Part shown: piece after piece, positions 10,994 through 23,026 of the stretch
Position numbering within the stretch: position 1 is the first letter of the stretch
How the letters are laid out: every line of letters begins with the position of its first letter
From: Pilasporangium apinafurcum
Lineage: Eukaryota; Oomycota; Peronosporomycetes; Pythiales; Pythiaceae
Direction: 5' to 3'
Length of the DNA: 64,000 nt
NCBI GenBank assembly: GCA_001600495.1
Contig: BCKE01000003.1
Location: 787,977-851,976, forward strand
Translations under genes and position numbers: made by a program
Notes under the pieces: model-generated
The model's database searches: none
What the model saw: the letters and a program-made list of their open reading frames with translations, nothing else
Told to the model about the DNA's origin: nothing

Positions 10994-11354
10994 AGAAGAG
11001 CCATTGTCTTCAATTGACACCCTAAAGTGTCACTCTTTTTCACTGAGTTTGGTCCACTATTGTCAAAATATGTTATTATAATTTCCTCTTTTGCTACAAA
11101 TCGAATTGTTTTGATTGGATAAAATTCATTTGTTCATGTACAAGAAACAAAATCATATACTCCAACAAATCCGCACGACCAATCTCTCTCATAAGATACG
11201 CATGGATGAAATGTTGCATTTGACTTTCCATTCATCTCATTCCAACTGATTTCATCTCACTGGTACTTCTCTCTCTAATCTGTGCTTTCATAAGGATCTC
11301 GTAGATACACACCGACCAGAGTTAGCAACGTCACCAACTTTTCCGTTGTTGTGG

Positions 11355-12553
11355 CTAATCTCGTTCACTGATGGCGGTCAAATGAGCTTCAATTTCTTCC
11401 TCCGTCAGCTTACGGAATCTGCAAAAATCCATAATCAGTAAACATAGTGAAAAATAGAAAAGAATCCAAAAGCACTTTAGCGGCAGATACCGTTTGCCTT
11501 GCTCCACGACGCCGACTTCGATTTCGTTGGGACGGAAATCTGCCGACAGCACCGATTGCAGACATGTGATCGCAGTGTGCAGCGTAGCTTCCGGATCCAA
11601 CGCCGCATTGGCCTTAATCTTTTTTTCTAAGTAATTCTGCGCTTCTTGCTCCTTCGTGCCTGCAGCCGTGGCCTTGTACCCCCAGAAATGACCTGCAGGG
11701 TCAATCTTGTACAGTTGAGGTCCCTTTTCATCGTCCACGCTGATCAGCATCGTGAATACACCGAACGCACGCATAGATGCATGCTGCGTGTACACCTATC
11801 GTTTGGATTAGTTGAGTACATGGTAAGCTCGTTTTTGTTCACTAGTCTCAAGATCATAGAAACTTGCGATATTTTACCTGTGCAACATCAGCAATGCGCT
11901 TCGCCAACACGTGGCATGGAATCTTATAGCCAAACTTGTGCTCAAACTCGTGAGCTTCGTAGCGAAGACGCTGGACTTGAGCCTTCGAGTCAGCTAATTT
12001 AGCAAGGAGGAGCAACATTCAGAATGATCAGATTTCTTGTCGCGACAGACATATCCTACAAGTACCCAAAGACGTACCGTATAGACCCGTCATGAGGCAT
12101 CCAATTTCCGGGGTAATCTGGAAGATGTTGGTCACCGAATCAGGCTCAATCAGCTTATCCTGCAACATCACCAATTAAAAAAAAGCATAACCCCGCACAA
12201 AGGAGTCAATCTCATGCACACATCCACACACCCGCCATAGCTTGTCAAGGCAACAGTACCTGCACTTTCTTTTGGGTCACAAACACAACGCTGTCCTTGC
12301 CTCTCACTGCCACAGATGTCAGTGTGCTTTCTTTTGCGGCTTTAAACGCATATTCTGTAGTCACCATATAGACAAAACGATCACAGAGAGCAAAGATCGC
12401 GTCAATCGTTTCTATTTGTCCCCCCTTCTTCTTCTAACCTGATCGTCATCAGGAACGCCATAAAATCCACATTTCTATTCGCCTACCGATCTGATAAAGC
12501 CGTCCCTCTGGGGAAAAGATAGTAATGTGGCGATCGTATCCGTCTCCTGCCAT
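11355..12553 (-). CDS. PSMA6: 20S proteasome subunit alpha type 6 (alpha-1)
   Basis: Assembled from six exons. The first starts at 12553 and encodes [18 protein letters not shown]; a split Gly/Glu codon leads into [19 protein letters not shown] (exon near 12240-12354). Later exons carry [20 protein letters not shown] (about 12078-12160), [20 protein letters not shown] (about 11878-11995), [20 protein letters not shown] (to about 11795), and after an intron at about 11419-11490 the C-terminal [16 protein letters not shown]. The product is about 240 aa, as usual for the family. The N-terminal [16 protein letters not shown] is the alpha-subunit signature, and [15 protein letters not shown] identifies alpha-6/PSMA6 among the seven alpha subunits. 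It forms part of the outer ring of the 20S core and has no catalytic Thr. All joins keep frame with GT-AG borders. Confidence 0.93.
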
Positions 12554-12805
12554 CGCTTCGTTCTTCTTCTTCTGTGCTTCGCTTCCCCCTTCAAAATAAA
12601 ATCCTCTTCTTCATGCTTTCTGTACTGTGTATATCCTATTAAGTACGGATCTGCTCGTAAAGTATCCATCTTATTAAGTACGAAAGCTACTTTTCCAGGA
12701 AGATGAGCTTCTCGAAATCACATTCACAGTCCCATCAATTCCATGCATTCAGCAATTGGCATTCACCACTAGAAGAAGACGAAGAAAGCGATCAGCACTC
12801 TCAAC

Positions 12806-13821
12806 ATGGCAGCAGAAGTAGGACGCGATTTGATCGGTTATGGCGCCGCGGGGTTTGACCCAAAGTGGCCTGGCAACAAGAACCTCGCAGTGCAATTCGT
12901 CATCAACTATGAAGAAGGCGGGGAAAACACCATCCTCAACGGTGACAAAGGCTCGGAGCACTTGCTATCGGATATCGTCGGTGCTACGCCGTATATCGGA
13001 GAGAGATATATGAACATGGAGTCGCTCTATGAATACGGTAGTCGTGCGGGATTCTGGCGATTGCACCGCGAGTTCACCAAGCGCAAGATGCCAGTGACAG
13101 GTGAGTTGCGTTATGTTTTGTATTGCCAATACAGGAAATGAATCGAATTTCTCTTATTCTTCTTACGTTTGCATATATATAATATGCAGTGTATGCGGTC
13201 GGTCTGGCGTTGGAAAAGAATCCAGAAGCAGCAAAAGCGATGGTCGATGCCGGATGGGAGGTCGCCAGTCACGGGTATCGCTGGATCGACTACCAACAAG
13301 TCGACGAACAAACCGAACGCGAACACATTCGCAAGACTATTGAGGTTCATGAAAAAATCGTAGGCAAGCGGCCTGTAGGCATTTATCAGGGCAAACCGAA
13401 CGTCCATACACGTCGTCTAGTCGTCGAAGAAGGTGGCTTTCTCTATGATTCCGACGCTTACAATGACGATCTACCATACTGGAATTTTGACTTTGGGCGA
13501 CCGCATCTCGTGATCCCATACACACTGAACAACAATGACATGAAGTTTGTGTCCGTGCAAGGCTTTAACTGTGGCGATCAATTCTTCACGTACCTGAAAG
13601 ACGCGTTCGATGTGCTCCTCGCTGAAGGACGTGCGGGACAACCAAAGATGATGTCCATTGGGCTGCACTGCCGAGTTGTGGGGCATCCTGGCCGCATGGC
13701 GTCGCTGTTGCGGTTCTTGGACTATATTCGCACGTTCCAGGACGAAATTTGGATCTGCAAACGTGAAGAGATTGCCCGTCATTGGTACAAGAACCACTAC
13801 CCCAAAATCGCCAAAATGTAA
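12806..13821 (+). CDS. PuuE-type allantoinase / polysaccharide-deacetylase-family protein
   Basis: Two exons, 12806-13100 and 13190-13821, split by an 89-base GTGAGT...ATGCAG intron in phase 1 (Val codon). The product is 308 aa, close to the usual length of bacterial PuuE. Motifs of the polysaccharide deacetylase NodB fold include the first strand around LAVQFVINYEEGGE, the metal-site region EVASHGYRWIDY, and GFLYDSDAYNDDLPYW, which is typical of PuuE. The C-terminal half has IGLHCRVVGHPGRMASLLRF. PuuE proteins hydrolyse allantoin to allantoate without cofactor in ureide degradation; a wider role as a chitin-deacetylase-like enzyme is less likely because the PuuE-specific motifs are present. 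No signal peptide is seen, so it is probably cytosolic. Neighbours show no related function. Confidence 0.85.
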
Positions 13822-13991
13822 TCAAGTGATGAGATCAGACTGAACCATTACCATACATGGAAAACGTTTTCATCTTGTGTTTCTATTCCCATAATAAACA
13901 AAACAAATAAAACCAAGGGTCATACCACAACATTTCAGTGCGTCTTCTGCCAACATCATCCTATTTCTGCTAGTTGTATTCGATCCAACTA

Positions 13992-15866
13992 TTACCGCGG
14001 AATGATTGCCCCGCTGATAGATCCGCTACTGCTCACGTTCACGTTCACGTCACGATCGCATAACAGCCACGATGACTCGGCATCTGTCAGTGCCTTCAGC
14101 CTCGCCAAGATCGGGGTGCCCTGTGTGGGGTCCAAACTGCGAGAAAACATGAGCTGTACATACACAAGGTAGAAACGAGTCAATATCATACCTAGAACAT
14201 ACTGAAGCTTTGAACGCACCTGTTCGACATTTTTCTTGAGAAAATGAATTGCTTTCTCATGACGTTCGCGTTCAGCGCCTTTCTTATACAGTGGGTACTC
14301 GCCGAATGGGTCGTTGATCTCATCCTTGAGATAAGACCGTGAGGAGTACGGTACGACTTTGTACCGCAAATTGACGTGGAGATATTTGCTTAACATAAAC
14401 ACTAAATGTGCAATGTACCCCAACGCCGTTGAGATCATCTCTTCATCTGCTCGTCCACCGCCAGTGAGGTCGGAATTCGCAATGCGAATGCCGCGGATAC
14501 TGTATTCGCCTGCGCCGACATACTCGATCGGGTAGACCATGCCGAGCTGTTTTACGAGCATCGCTTGCCGCGTTCGGATCTTGTGAGCAGCACGCAGCAC
14601 CTCGCAACGACGCTCGAGGATACCCTGTTTCTCGTCTTTGTAGCGCATGCTCATCTGCATCGTACTCAATAGTGCCTTGGGAATGTGAATGTCGGTTTCA
14701 AACGTTTTCCGTTCATCTTGCATGACCTGTTTCAACCGCTCCAATGCATCTTTTTTCTCTGCGACCTGTCGCCTGAGATTCTTCACGCGCTCTTCTAGTT
14801 CGCTGTGCTTCTGATCTTTGTGCACATGCACCTCGACGTCTGCTAATTTGATCTGAATGAGCTCCTTCAATTGCTTGTTTCCTTCTTGCATGGCCGCGAT
14901 ACGCTGCCGAGTAGCCAAAATTTTCTCCAAGTTTTCCACCCCTTCATGCAGACTGTACTCCTTCAATTGGATGGCTGAGCCTTTTCGTCTTGAGTGTTTG
15001 TTTGCGATCACACCAGTCTCGACCAATAGTTCGATCACCTCACGCTTGACGTAGCACCGCCCATTAAACTCAAACAAACAAGTGTTGAGCGGTAAGTTTG
15101 ACGCTTCAGCCACTGGTATAGGAAGCGGCTCCAATTCCCGTACATTGAAATTCATGTGGAGAATCTCATCTTCCACGATATTTCCACTACCACCACCACT
15201 ACTGCTTCCTCTCACTTCACTACCCCCACCGTTCACACCGTCTTCGCTCTCTTCTCCGTCTCTATGGACAGTCTCATCGGCAAAACTTCGTGAAACAGGG
15301 CGATGATTTGACTGCCAGCCGTCGTCTTCATCGTTCAGCAGCATTTTTCCATTAAACGCACTCGATTTTCTTCGCGTACGTGTGGCGCTGCGCTCCTGAA
15401 CACGCACGATGATGATGTCGAAGCTCGTACCGGAAAACCAGTTGGGACCGTCGCACAGCGCGTTTTCCTCGAATTGAAATGGCACCCACACCGGGTTGAG
15501 TGTACTGCGTGCCACTTCACTCACGTACACCACCTGTCCTTCTACCACTATTAACAACCAAACGAATCAGGTTAGATTGAGAAAAGAAAATAAGAAAAAC
15601 AAGCTCATGAAAAGTATTTTTTTCGCCCTACCGATTTTAAAGTAGACATCCAAGAGTGCACCATCGTAGGTGCCGTGGATGGAGAGACTCCGCATGCCAA
15701 AGCCACTCAGTTGCTGCAACGTCACGTTCGTACGGAAGCCCGATGCAGGCGCCGTCGATCCAGACGCGACCGCTGGCGTCGTAGATGGCCACATGCTCCC
15801 ACCAGTACCGCTGCTTCCACCGCCAGTTCCGTTCATACTAATATTTGATGTGCTTGATGGAGTCAT
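13992..15866 (-). CDS. UVRAG/Vps38-like subunit of the class III PI3-kinase complex
   Basis: Exon 1 is 15866-15632 and encodes a Gly/Ser-rich leader and the start of a C2-like domain (GMRSLSIHGTYDGALLDVYF). Exon 2 starts at 15547 after an intron of 84 bases and continues the C2 (VVEGQVVYVSEVARSTLNPV). A 66-base segment at 14154-14219 has GTGCGT...GTACAG borders and a length divisible by three. Removing it joins NVEQ to LMFSRSLDP, as in UVRAG family proteins, so I read it as an intron that happens to be open. The product is then about 574 aa. After the C2 follow coiled coils (about residues 270-400) and a C-terminal domain with RGIRIANSDLTGGG and LGYIAHLVFMLSKYLHVNLR, typical of the UVRAG/Atg14 family. 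It probably works with Vps34 and Beclin in endosomal sorting and autophagy. Confidence 0.8.
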
Positions 15867-16523
15867 TTGTCAAAAAAAAAAGTTTATCTCCTTCTTTTTC
15901 TCTGTTCTTTGTTTGGATCGCTTTCGCTGGTTCTTCTGACTTGTGGAGAGCAGCACGCGTGTTTGTTCTCGCCCCCCTTCCCTTCTCTGTATGACGGATA
16001 AAAAGACGCTTATCCACGCACTCGCTCACACAGAAATCGCACGATCGTCGCAGCAAACTAACTGCCTCAGTTACTTGCTTTTGCACACACACGTGACCAA
16101 CACACTCACTCGAATTCGCTCCTTCTCTTGCACGCGTAGGTATCGAATAACAGCACCCTCTACGTCCGGCACCTTTTAAAAAAGATGAAAAACAAAGAAC
16201 CGGTAAATACCGATAAGCAACTAGCCAGCACGACGCTTATACTAATTTTTGTTTAAAAGCAATGAAAAACCATAGTGATACTAATTAATAATTTTAGGAT
16301 CCTGACGATTTAATCGATTGGATGTTAAATTTAATAACATGTTATTCTTTAAATTGATATTGAAAGGGTGTCAACGCAAGCGTTTCACCAATACGACCAT
16401 AACTACCGATGGTGGGCGATATTTAGCATGTAAAGCGATTGGTAAATTGTCGACGTGTGGTGTTGTTTGATGAAGCAACTGCGTCTACATTAGCTACCAC
16501 CAGCGCTTTGAGAGAAAGCTATC
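15867..16523. promoter_or_regulatory. Divergent intergenic region between UVRAG-like and serine incorporator genes
   Basis: About 650 bases that become AT-rich from 16190 onward. A small inverted repeat CGGTA-AA-TACCG lies near 16202. Short open frames here are low-complexity. The first exon of the serine incorporator may extend into the right end of this region, since its usual Cys-rich N-terminus is not seen in the annotated part. Nothing else could be supported. Confidence 0.35.
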
Positions 16524-18445
16524 ATGCAGCTACAGTGGATGCGTGTGACGTATCTTGGACTTTTCCTTTTCAATGCCATATTCGCGTGTCTGTTCAAGAA
16601 TGTTGGAGAGGGTAAAGATACCGTGATTGTTTTTGTGTCTATCCCATATATTTTTTGCAGATAGGCTTTTTGGTAAAAATATGGTAATGTTGGCGGCAGA
16701 TTAACCCTTGATCTACATACCTGTGTGAATATCCACTGCAGGCGTTCTTGCCAAGTTTGGCACATTTGCCCAATGCGACGAAACGAAGAATCTGTCCTGC
16801 AAAGGCGACCAGATCATCTTCCGAGCGAGCTTTACGATCGCAGTATTTTTCCTCCTACGCACGATTCTCAGTCGATTCTACCATCCTAGACAGCGTCGGA
16901 TACTGCTACTGGTGTTCTTTGTTGTCGAATGTCCAATTTACGTTGGATTATTCATTGGCACATTCTTCATACCAAGCTGTACGGTTTGGTTGTTTTTTGT
17001 TCATGTTAGTATTTCACAACATCATTTGACCACTGTGATATTCTTCACGCTATAGCTTTCTTTGATGGTTATTCGCAATTTGCACGCGTTGCTTCTGGAT
17101 GCTTCATTCTCTTCCAAATTGTCAGCATCGTCGATTTTTCATGTAAAGCTGTCGCGGCTTATCATATCTTCGCTTTCCACCCTGAAAATTCTATTGTATT
17201 ACTTGCTCATAAACGATCTGGGCAGATCAACTTCGAGATTTACTACTTGATCGAATTGAGAAATCGGAAGCGGAGGGACAGGAATCAACAAACTCAAAGA
17301 CCTGCTATCCTGCTTCCACCTGCATGTGGTATACTTGCCTCATAATGTTTTATTGGTATGAACAAGCCGTTGACTAACATTTATGATTACTGTAGGAAAT
17401 ATATCTTTCTCGGCGTTTGCCTTGCAGCTCTTGCCATTATTGTCGTCGGTGCAACATATTTGGTAAAGTGCCCATATTTTTTCCTCATACAGGAGCACTA
17501 CACTAAACATGGCTTACGAATGGCATTGGTAATAGTACATCGTATTTGGGGAGTGTGCTGAGGGTATAGCATTCACAACCATCACAGTAGTTGCCGCTGG
17601 CGTTTTTGTGGTCTTATGTGGTAAGTGAAGCACAATTCTTCTTTCCGGTAGCCCTTGCGTTTTGGCAGTTGTCAGCTGATCACGCTTGCCACCAGTATCC
17701 ACATGGCTAGATGTTGGTCTGTTGCCTCCATGCATCGTATCCGCGTACTTCATGCTCCTGTGTTGGCAAGCACTAACAAGTAACCCGGAGAAGTCATGTG
17801 AACGTCATGGTGTTCACTCAGGAACAGATACATCTGCGAAAAGCATGATCATTAACGCCATCATCGCAGCGTTTTCCATGACATGGACGAGCTGGCGCAC
17901 ATCAAGTGCAGCCACAAAGATGTTTTCTCCAAAACCATCAACGCTAACTACGGTTCCAACAACGAGAGTAAGCGATATCAGTTTTTATATAGGCAAACGT
18001 ACGTGTCTAACTTTCTGCCATAGCCAGTCAATGATGCGTCGCCGGTGTTGCCTGGTACAATTATCGTCCATGTCAACGATGCAAAAGATGATACAAGCCA
18101 AAATTTACCGACTACCACTGGTAATCACGCTGAAAGGGATCAAGACGGCCTTCCACGGGAGCCGTGGCAGTTTTTCTTTATGATGTTTCTCGGCAGTGTG
18201 TACATGGCGATGGTACTGACAGACTGGGCCGTTAACGGGTACATTCTCCTGCATATGTTGAAGACATGGACAGTACTAACGCTAATTAGAGGCTAATGGT
18301 TGTATGCATGTGATGCAGTTCATCCAGTGGTGTATCTATGTGGGTCAAGATCGTTTCACAATGGTTGACGATGCTGCTCTTCTTCTGGACACTGCTTGCG
18401 CCAAAGCTCTTTCCTGACCGAGACTTTAGTGGTAGATCCGCATAG
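16524..18445 (+). CDS. Serine incorporator (Serinc/TDE1 family) membrane protein
   Basis: Nine or so exons joined by reading: 16524-16611, 16742-16978, 17056 to about 17142, then short exons to about 17350, about 17396-17462, about 17491-17526, about 17560-17620, 17696 to about 17970, about 18025-18238 and about 18321-18445. The joins restore the order of family motifs: FRASFTIAVFFLLRTILSRF, YVGLFIGTFFIPS, RVASGCFILFQIVSIVDFS, the segment GLLPPCIVSAYFMLLCWQAL followed by TSNPEKSC, FFFMMFLGSVYMAMVLTDW, and the C-terminal KIVSQWLTMLLFFWTLLAPK. About ten membrane segments are expected. Serinc proteins are lipid-scrambling or lipid-transport related membrane proteins; a serine incorporation role is the historic name. 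The usual N-terminal Cys-rich CLCG segment is missing, so an upstream first exon is likely. The 17621-17695 intron was chosen because it alone avoids an in-frame stop. Confidence 0.8.
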
Positions 18446-18465
18446 CGATTAAATATACAATGCAC

Positions 18466-18759
18466 TTATGCTGTAGAATAGCTCAAGTGGATGCAATCGT
18501 CACAGCACATTGGAAGTCTTGAGGATGAAAATACCAACCCATCGAATACGCGAAAAAGATAAAGTAAATTCCATGTTTTCATGGCGTGAAAGTTTCTTTC
18601 CGATTTGCAAATCAGTAGAAACTGCTCTCCCCTCTTTGTCGTAGACAACTCCAATGGGAAACGACTTTGTATTCGAAGCTTCACATCCCATATCTGTTCT
18701 CCAACATGAAGCTGGAGTGAATTAATAAGCGTTGCTTCGACATAGAGATGCAAGTTCAC
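18466..18759 (-). other. Unrecognised open frames between two genes
   Basis: On the minus strand two overlapping frames are open, one of 97 codons over 18466-18759 and one of 63 codons over 18500-18691. The shorter one reads like a folded protein (FPIGVVYDKEGRAVSTDLQI). Neither has a family I recognise, and no splice pattern ties them together. This may be a small gene or chance. The rest of the 18446-18890 gap holds the serine incorporator 3' end and the promoter of the next gene. Confidence 0.2.
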
Positions 18760-18890
18760 GCATTAAAGCGGACCATCGCTCAACACGACTGACTCATTGA
18801 ACTGTATTTGTGTCTCTTCAAGGTCGCATGTACTGAAATTGCCGTAATAAAGGGCTTTTCAACAGTCTTGATCTTGATTAAGTATACGTA

Positions 18891-21800
18891 ATGACTGCAT
18901 TGGGCAATAGCACAACAATGCAGCGTGTGCTTATCTGGTTGCTCTGCGCGGGAGCGTTGCTCGGCACTTATTTGTGCTCCAGTGGTCTTCTCCGCCTACA
19001 CGAAGTATTTACACAGGCACCTGCAGCTCCTTCTGCTGCATCATCCTTCGCTTCCCACAGAGATTACGGTCACCAAGCTCGACTGAATGGGCAGCGTCAC
19101 AAGCTCTACGACCGATTTGTGGTCGTATTGATCGACGCCTTGCGGGCAGACATGGTCCTTGGCAGCGATGTGATGTACAACAAAACAACTCAAACGTCAG
19201 CAATAGATGCAGTAGATGGACAGGATGGACATACCCATGTGAAGCCAAACGAACTGAACGAGTACATGCCCTACACATACAGCCTGGTCGCCTCAGGGCA
19301 AGCGCTTGGATACGTTGGTTACGCTAGTATCCCCACAGGTAGGTTGTTTATTGCATGATGGCCAGCAATAAATATATACATTGAATGCTAATTGGTGTAG
19401 TTTGTATCCGGATGTAGTGACAATGCCACGCTTGAAGGCTTTAGTGACTGGCAAAGCGCCTGCGTTCATCGACATTCTCAAGAACTTTAATTCCGCGGCA
19501 TTAACTGAAGAAAATCTAATTGAACTACTAGTCGAAGCAGGTAATCGGATCGTCTTTTACGGAGATGATACGTGGCTCAAGCTCTTTCCCACGGCATTCC
19601 AACGCACCGATGGAACCTCGGGGTTCTTCACACGCGATACTGTTGAAGTGGACGACAACGTGACGCGCCATCTGGCGGACGAATTGGACCCCACGATGAC
19701 CCACGCGAAGAGTAGTGACTGGGATGTGTTGGTGCTGCATTACCTGGGTCTTGATCATGTTGGCCATTTGAGAGGTCCTCGGTCATCAATGATGCATGAG
19801 AAATTGCTGGAAATGGACGTGGTCATCCAGCGTGTGTTTGATTCGGTACGACAGCAGGATGCCAAGCGGAAAGAATCCAACCGTAATGCGCTACCTACGT
19901 TGGTGCTACTATGCAGCGACCATGGTATGTCTGAAGTGGGTAATCACGGCGGTGCTACCGTAGAAGAATCCTCAGCACTGCTACTCTTTTTACGGGGGGA
20001 TGGTGAAAAAATGTCAACAAAGAACCACCAAGCGTACAAGGTAAAGCGTATGCAAGTTGATCTCGTACCCACGATTGCATCTCTCTTTAATCTTCGAATC
20101 CCTTCATATAGTACGGGCATCTTACTCGATGAGGTCGTGAAAAATGCAAATGGCAAAGCTGCATCGTCAAAGCAATACTTGTATGCGCTTCTGGACAATC
20201 TTCAACAGCTTTATACCCTTGCCGCAATCAAATTTCACGTCTCATCGTTGCGAGACTTTGATGAGCGATATGGTGAAGCAATCAAACAACTTGAGCAGAA
20301 AGTGATGTCGACAGAGATGGTGAACGATGACGAGTTGATACGACTCATTCGAGAAGCCTGTGAGGAACTTCAAGGTCGGGTCGCGAAAAACGACGGCTCA
20401 GACTACAATGAACGAATGATTTTTATGGGTCTTGGTTTGCTCTTTTGCAGCATTGTCGTCGCAAGGAAGTGGATCCCCCGGCAGCGAATGAAAAACCATC
20501 TAATCACCACTGTACTTTGCTGTGGAAGTTTGCTTCACATCGTCAGCTTATCATCAAGTTCGTCCATTGAAAACGAACACGCCACGGCATTTTTCCTTGT
20601 CACAACTTTACTGTGTGTATTTGCAATAAGATTGCTTCAACAGGGAAACCGGGGGCATGTTACTCAGCCCCATCGTTATCATCAAAGCAAATCGTTTAGT
20701 TCATTCCACAGTGATCTGGCTTTGATTGTTGTATTAATGGTCATCACACGGATACTTCGAAGCCGTAACCAAGTCATCAATTTTGGACGATTGAATGGGC
20801 TCACAGTTGACAAGCAAACTCCAGGTAACGAATTCGCCGCCAACGATTCGGTGTCCATTCTTTCTACGGTGTCACTATTTTCTTCTAGTGTGTTGCCACT
20901 GGAAGTGCATTTTGGTGCAATCTTCAGTCTTGTCATGTGGAAAGTCAGGCGGCTGGTTCGCCAACAACAAGCACAAATGACTGCTGGATTTGTAAGCTAT
21001 TATCTGGGTGTTGCTATGACCATGGCATCATTTACGATCGGGATAGTCGCAAGTACGCTCTGCAATCGAATCAGTCGACTAGAAGAGACTCAGTCAATCG
21101 ATCTCAAGCAATTGTGGAACCCAATGGAGTTGAACGCTGATGACTACGCTCGCATAGTCTACTTAGTGGTCATTTTACTTTCCATATCAATGATGCTACT
21201 ACGTGATCGAAGGATGAAGCTCCTCATCGCAGAGATGATTGTTTGGATGTTGGTGAGTCTTCTTCAACGAGACAACCACCTGGCAACGGTAACCTTGCTC
21301 AGCCTACAATGCTTTTTCATCACGGAAATGCTTCAGCGAACAAACATCGTGATTAGTGGATCCTCCATCGCCTTGATCACGGTTTGGATTTGTCAGACGG
21401 CGTTTTTCGCACTGGGCAATTCGCATTTGGTCACAACGATCGACATTAGCCAGTCCTACCATGGACTCTCGGGCTATTCACAATCGATTGTTGGACTGTT
21501 GACCTTCGTCAATGTATTCTCCGGTCCATTAGTCTGCTTGGTGAATCTTCCGCAATGGATCCACACTATCGCGACCAAGCAACAACTCCAGCGGATCAAA
21601 AGTTTCTCCGAGGTTGAAAACTCCATAGCCATCGAAGCATGCTGGGCGATATTCACATATCAGACGCTACGCTTTATTGTATACACGTAAGTGAACCACC
21701 GATTTATGTTATCTTGGGATGAGGCATTGCTGGATGAAACTGAGAGTCGTTCTGTGCTTCTCATCACCAACAGAATCATTGTCTACTTCATGCGCTTCCA

Positions 21801-22004
21801 CTTGTTCATTTGGAGTGTCTTTGCTCCGAAGGTATGCAAACGAGTGCTGGATTCGGATATGTCAGCCATGTATTTTGTCTAATCATACAAATATGACTGT
21901 GCTCATTGTAGATGCTCTACGAAGTCGTCCATACGTTCATGTTCATTGGAGTGGTGATAATCTTCACTCTGAGTTACCATCCGATGACGGCGAAAAATTG
22001 CTAA
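18891..22004 (+). CDS. PIGG: GPI ethanolamine phosphate transferase 2 (PIG-G/Las21-like)
   Basis: Four exons: 18891-19338, 19418-21686, 21747 to about 21831, and about 21912-22004. The joins give SIPT/VTMPRLKAL, YT/RSVLLITNR and FAPK/MLYEVVHTFMF, all in frame with GT-AG borders. An N-terminal signal anchor (RVLIWLLCAGALLGTYLC) is followed by a luminal alkaline-phosphatase-fold domain: FVVVLIDALRADMV (metal and nucleophile region), YGDDTWLKLFP, DWDVLVLHYLGLDHVGHLRG and LLCSDHGMSEVGNHGG. The C-terminal half is a set of hydrophobic helices ending in RFHLFIWSVFAPK, as in human PIGG. The enzyme adds ethanolamine phosphate to the second mannose of the GPI anchor in the ER. The DDTWLKLFP motif and C-terminus separate it from PIGN and PIGO. 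Confidence 0.9.
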
Positions 22005-22465
22005 TTCATAAACATAGAAATAGTGGCTTGATTGAATGGTGGTTGAGATCTCGACGTGCTTTATACTCAACCATGTACAATGAGTAAATAGAAAAAAAGC
22101 AACAAGGCACAAAAAAGACAAAGCTACACAATATCAAATCAACTCTAGATAAAACACAAAAGTAATTTTATCATAAGAAGTAGAATCAACAAAGGAAAAG
22201 AAAGGCAAATAAAAGCTTCATCGCTGGTGCTCCTTGCTCCCTTTTCTTCGTTTCATCGTTTTCTCGGCAGGTTGGAAAGAAAGAAATACAATACTATTGG
22301 AACTCTTGTCCCCAGCAGCTACACAATTCCGATTGGCATCTTCCGAACAAAAAAAAACACCAGCAAGAACAGCGACCAATGCATAAAACGAAGAAAACTT
22401 CACTAACGAGACTGGAAACCCTCGCCCTGCATCACTCACTCTCCCATCATTCTCCTTGAGTACAC

Positions 22466-23026
22466 TTAGCTGGTAAGGTCTTCCTTCTTCGAGATGATTT
22501 GCTCAGTGCCACAGGCCTTCAAGACCGTCACAACGAGTTGCTTGCCGGCTTCGAAATCAGCACGGATTTCATCGGCAAAGGTTTCAGGGAACGTGGGCAA
22601 CTTGATGTCTTCACGGGTATCACCGCTGTCGTCCATGAGGCTGACGAAATCGTCTTCCGAAATGTCCAACAAGGTGTATTCGGCACGGGACACGAATGGC
22701 ACCGCCGTGGTGTGGGTCGATGGCACAATATCTTCGTACTTCTTGTTGGTGAAGATATCCAACGCGGTAAAGTTACACTTGGCGTGACCGTGCTTGCCCG
22801 TCTTCGAGGTAGACACATTGACGACCTATAGTTTAAAAAAAAGAAAAAATTATCAGCAAATTTATGTGTCTCCATCCAAAAGCAATTGTTCATTTCTCCA
22901 TTTTACCTTGCAAGGGTGTCCCTTGATCATAATGAATCCACCCTTACGGATTTGACCGGCTTCGCATGGGTAGGTTTCGGACGCACCGGCATCGGTGGAT
23001 TCGAACGTGTAATCTTCACTTGACAT
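22466..23026 (-). CDS. Translation factor eIF5A
   Basis: Two exons, 23026-22907 and 22825-22466, with an 81-base intron; product 159 aa, the standard length. Exon 1 ends FIMIKGHPCK and exon 2 begins VVNVSTSKTGKHGHAKCNF. This brings together the conserved hypusination loop, in which Lys51 (TGKHG) should be converted to hypusine by deoxyhypusine synthase. The C-terminal OB-fold (VVTVLKACGTEQIIS) is complete. eIF5A relieves stalled ribosomes at proline-rich and other difficult sequences. The region downstream (22100-22465) is AT-rich 3' sequence without a gene. Confidence 0.97.
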
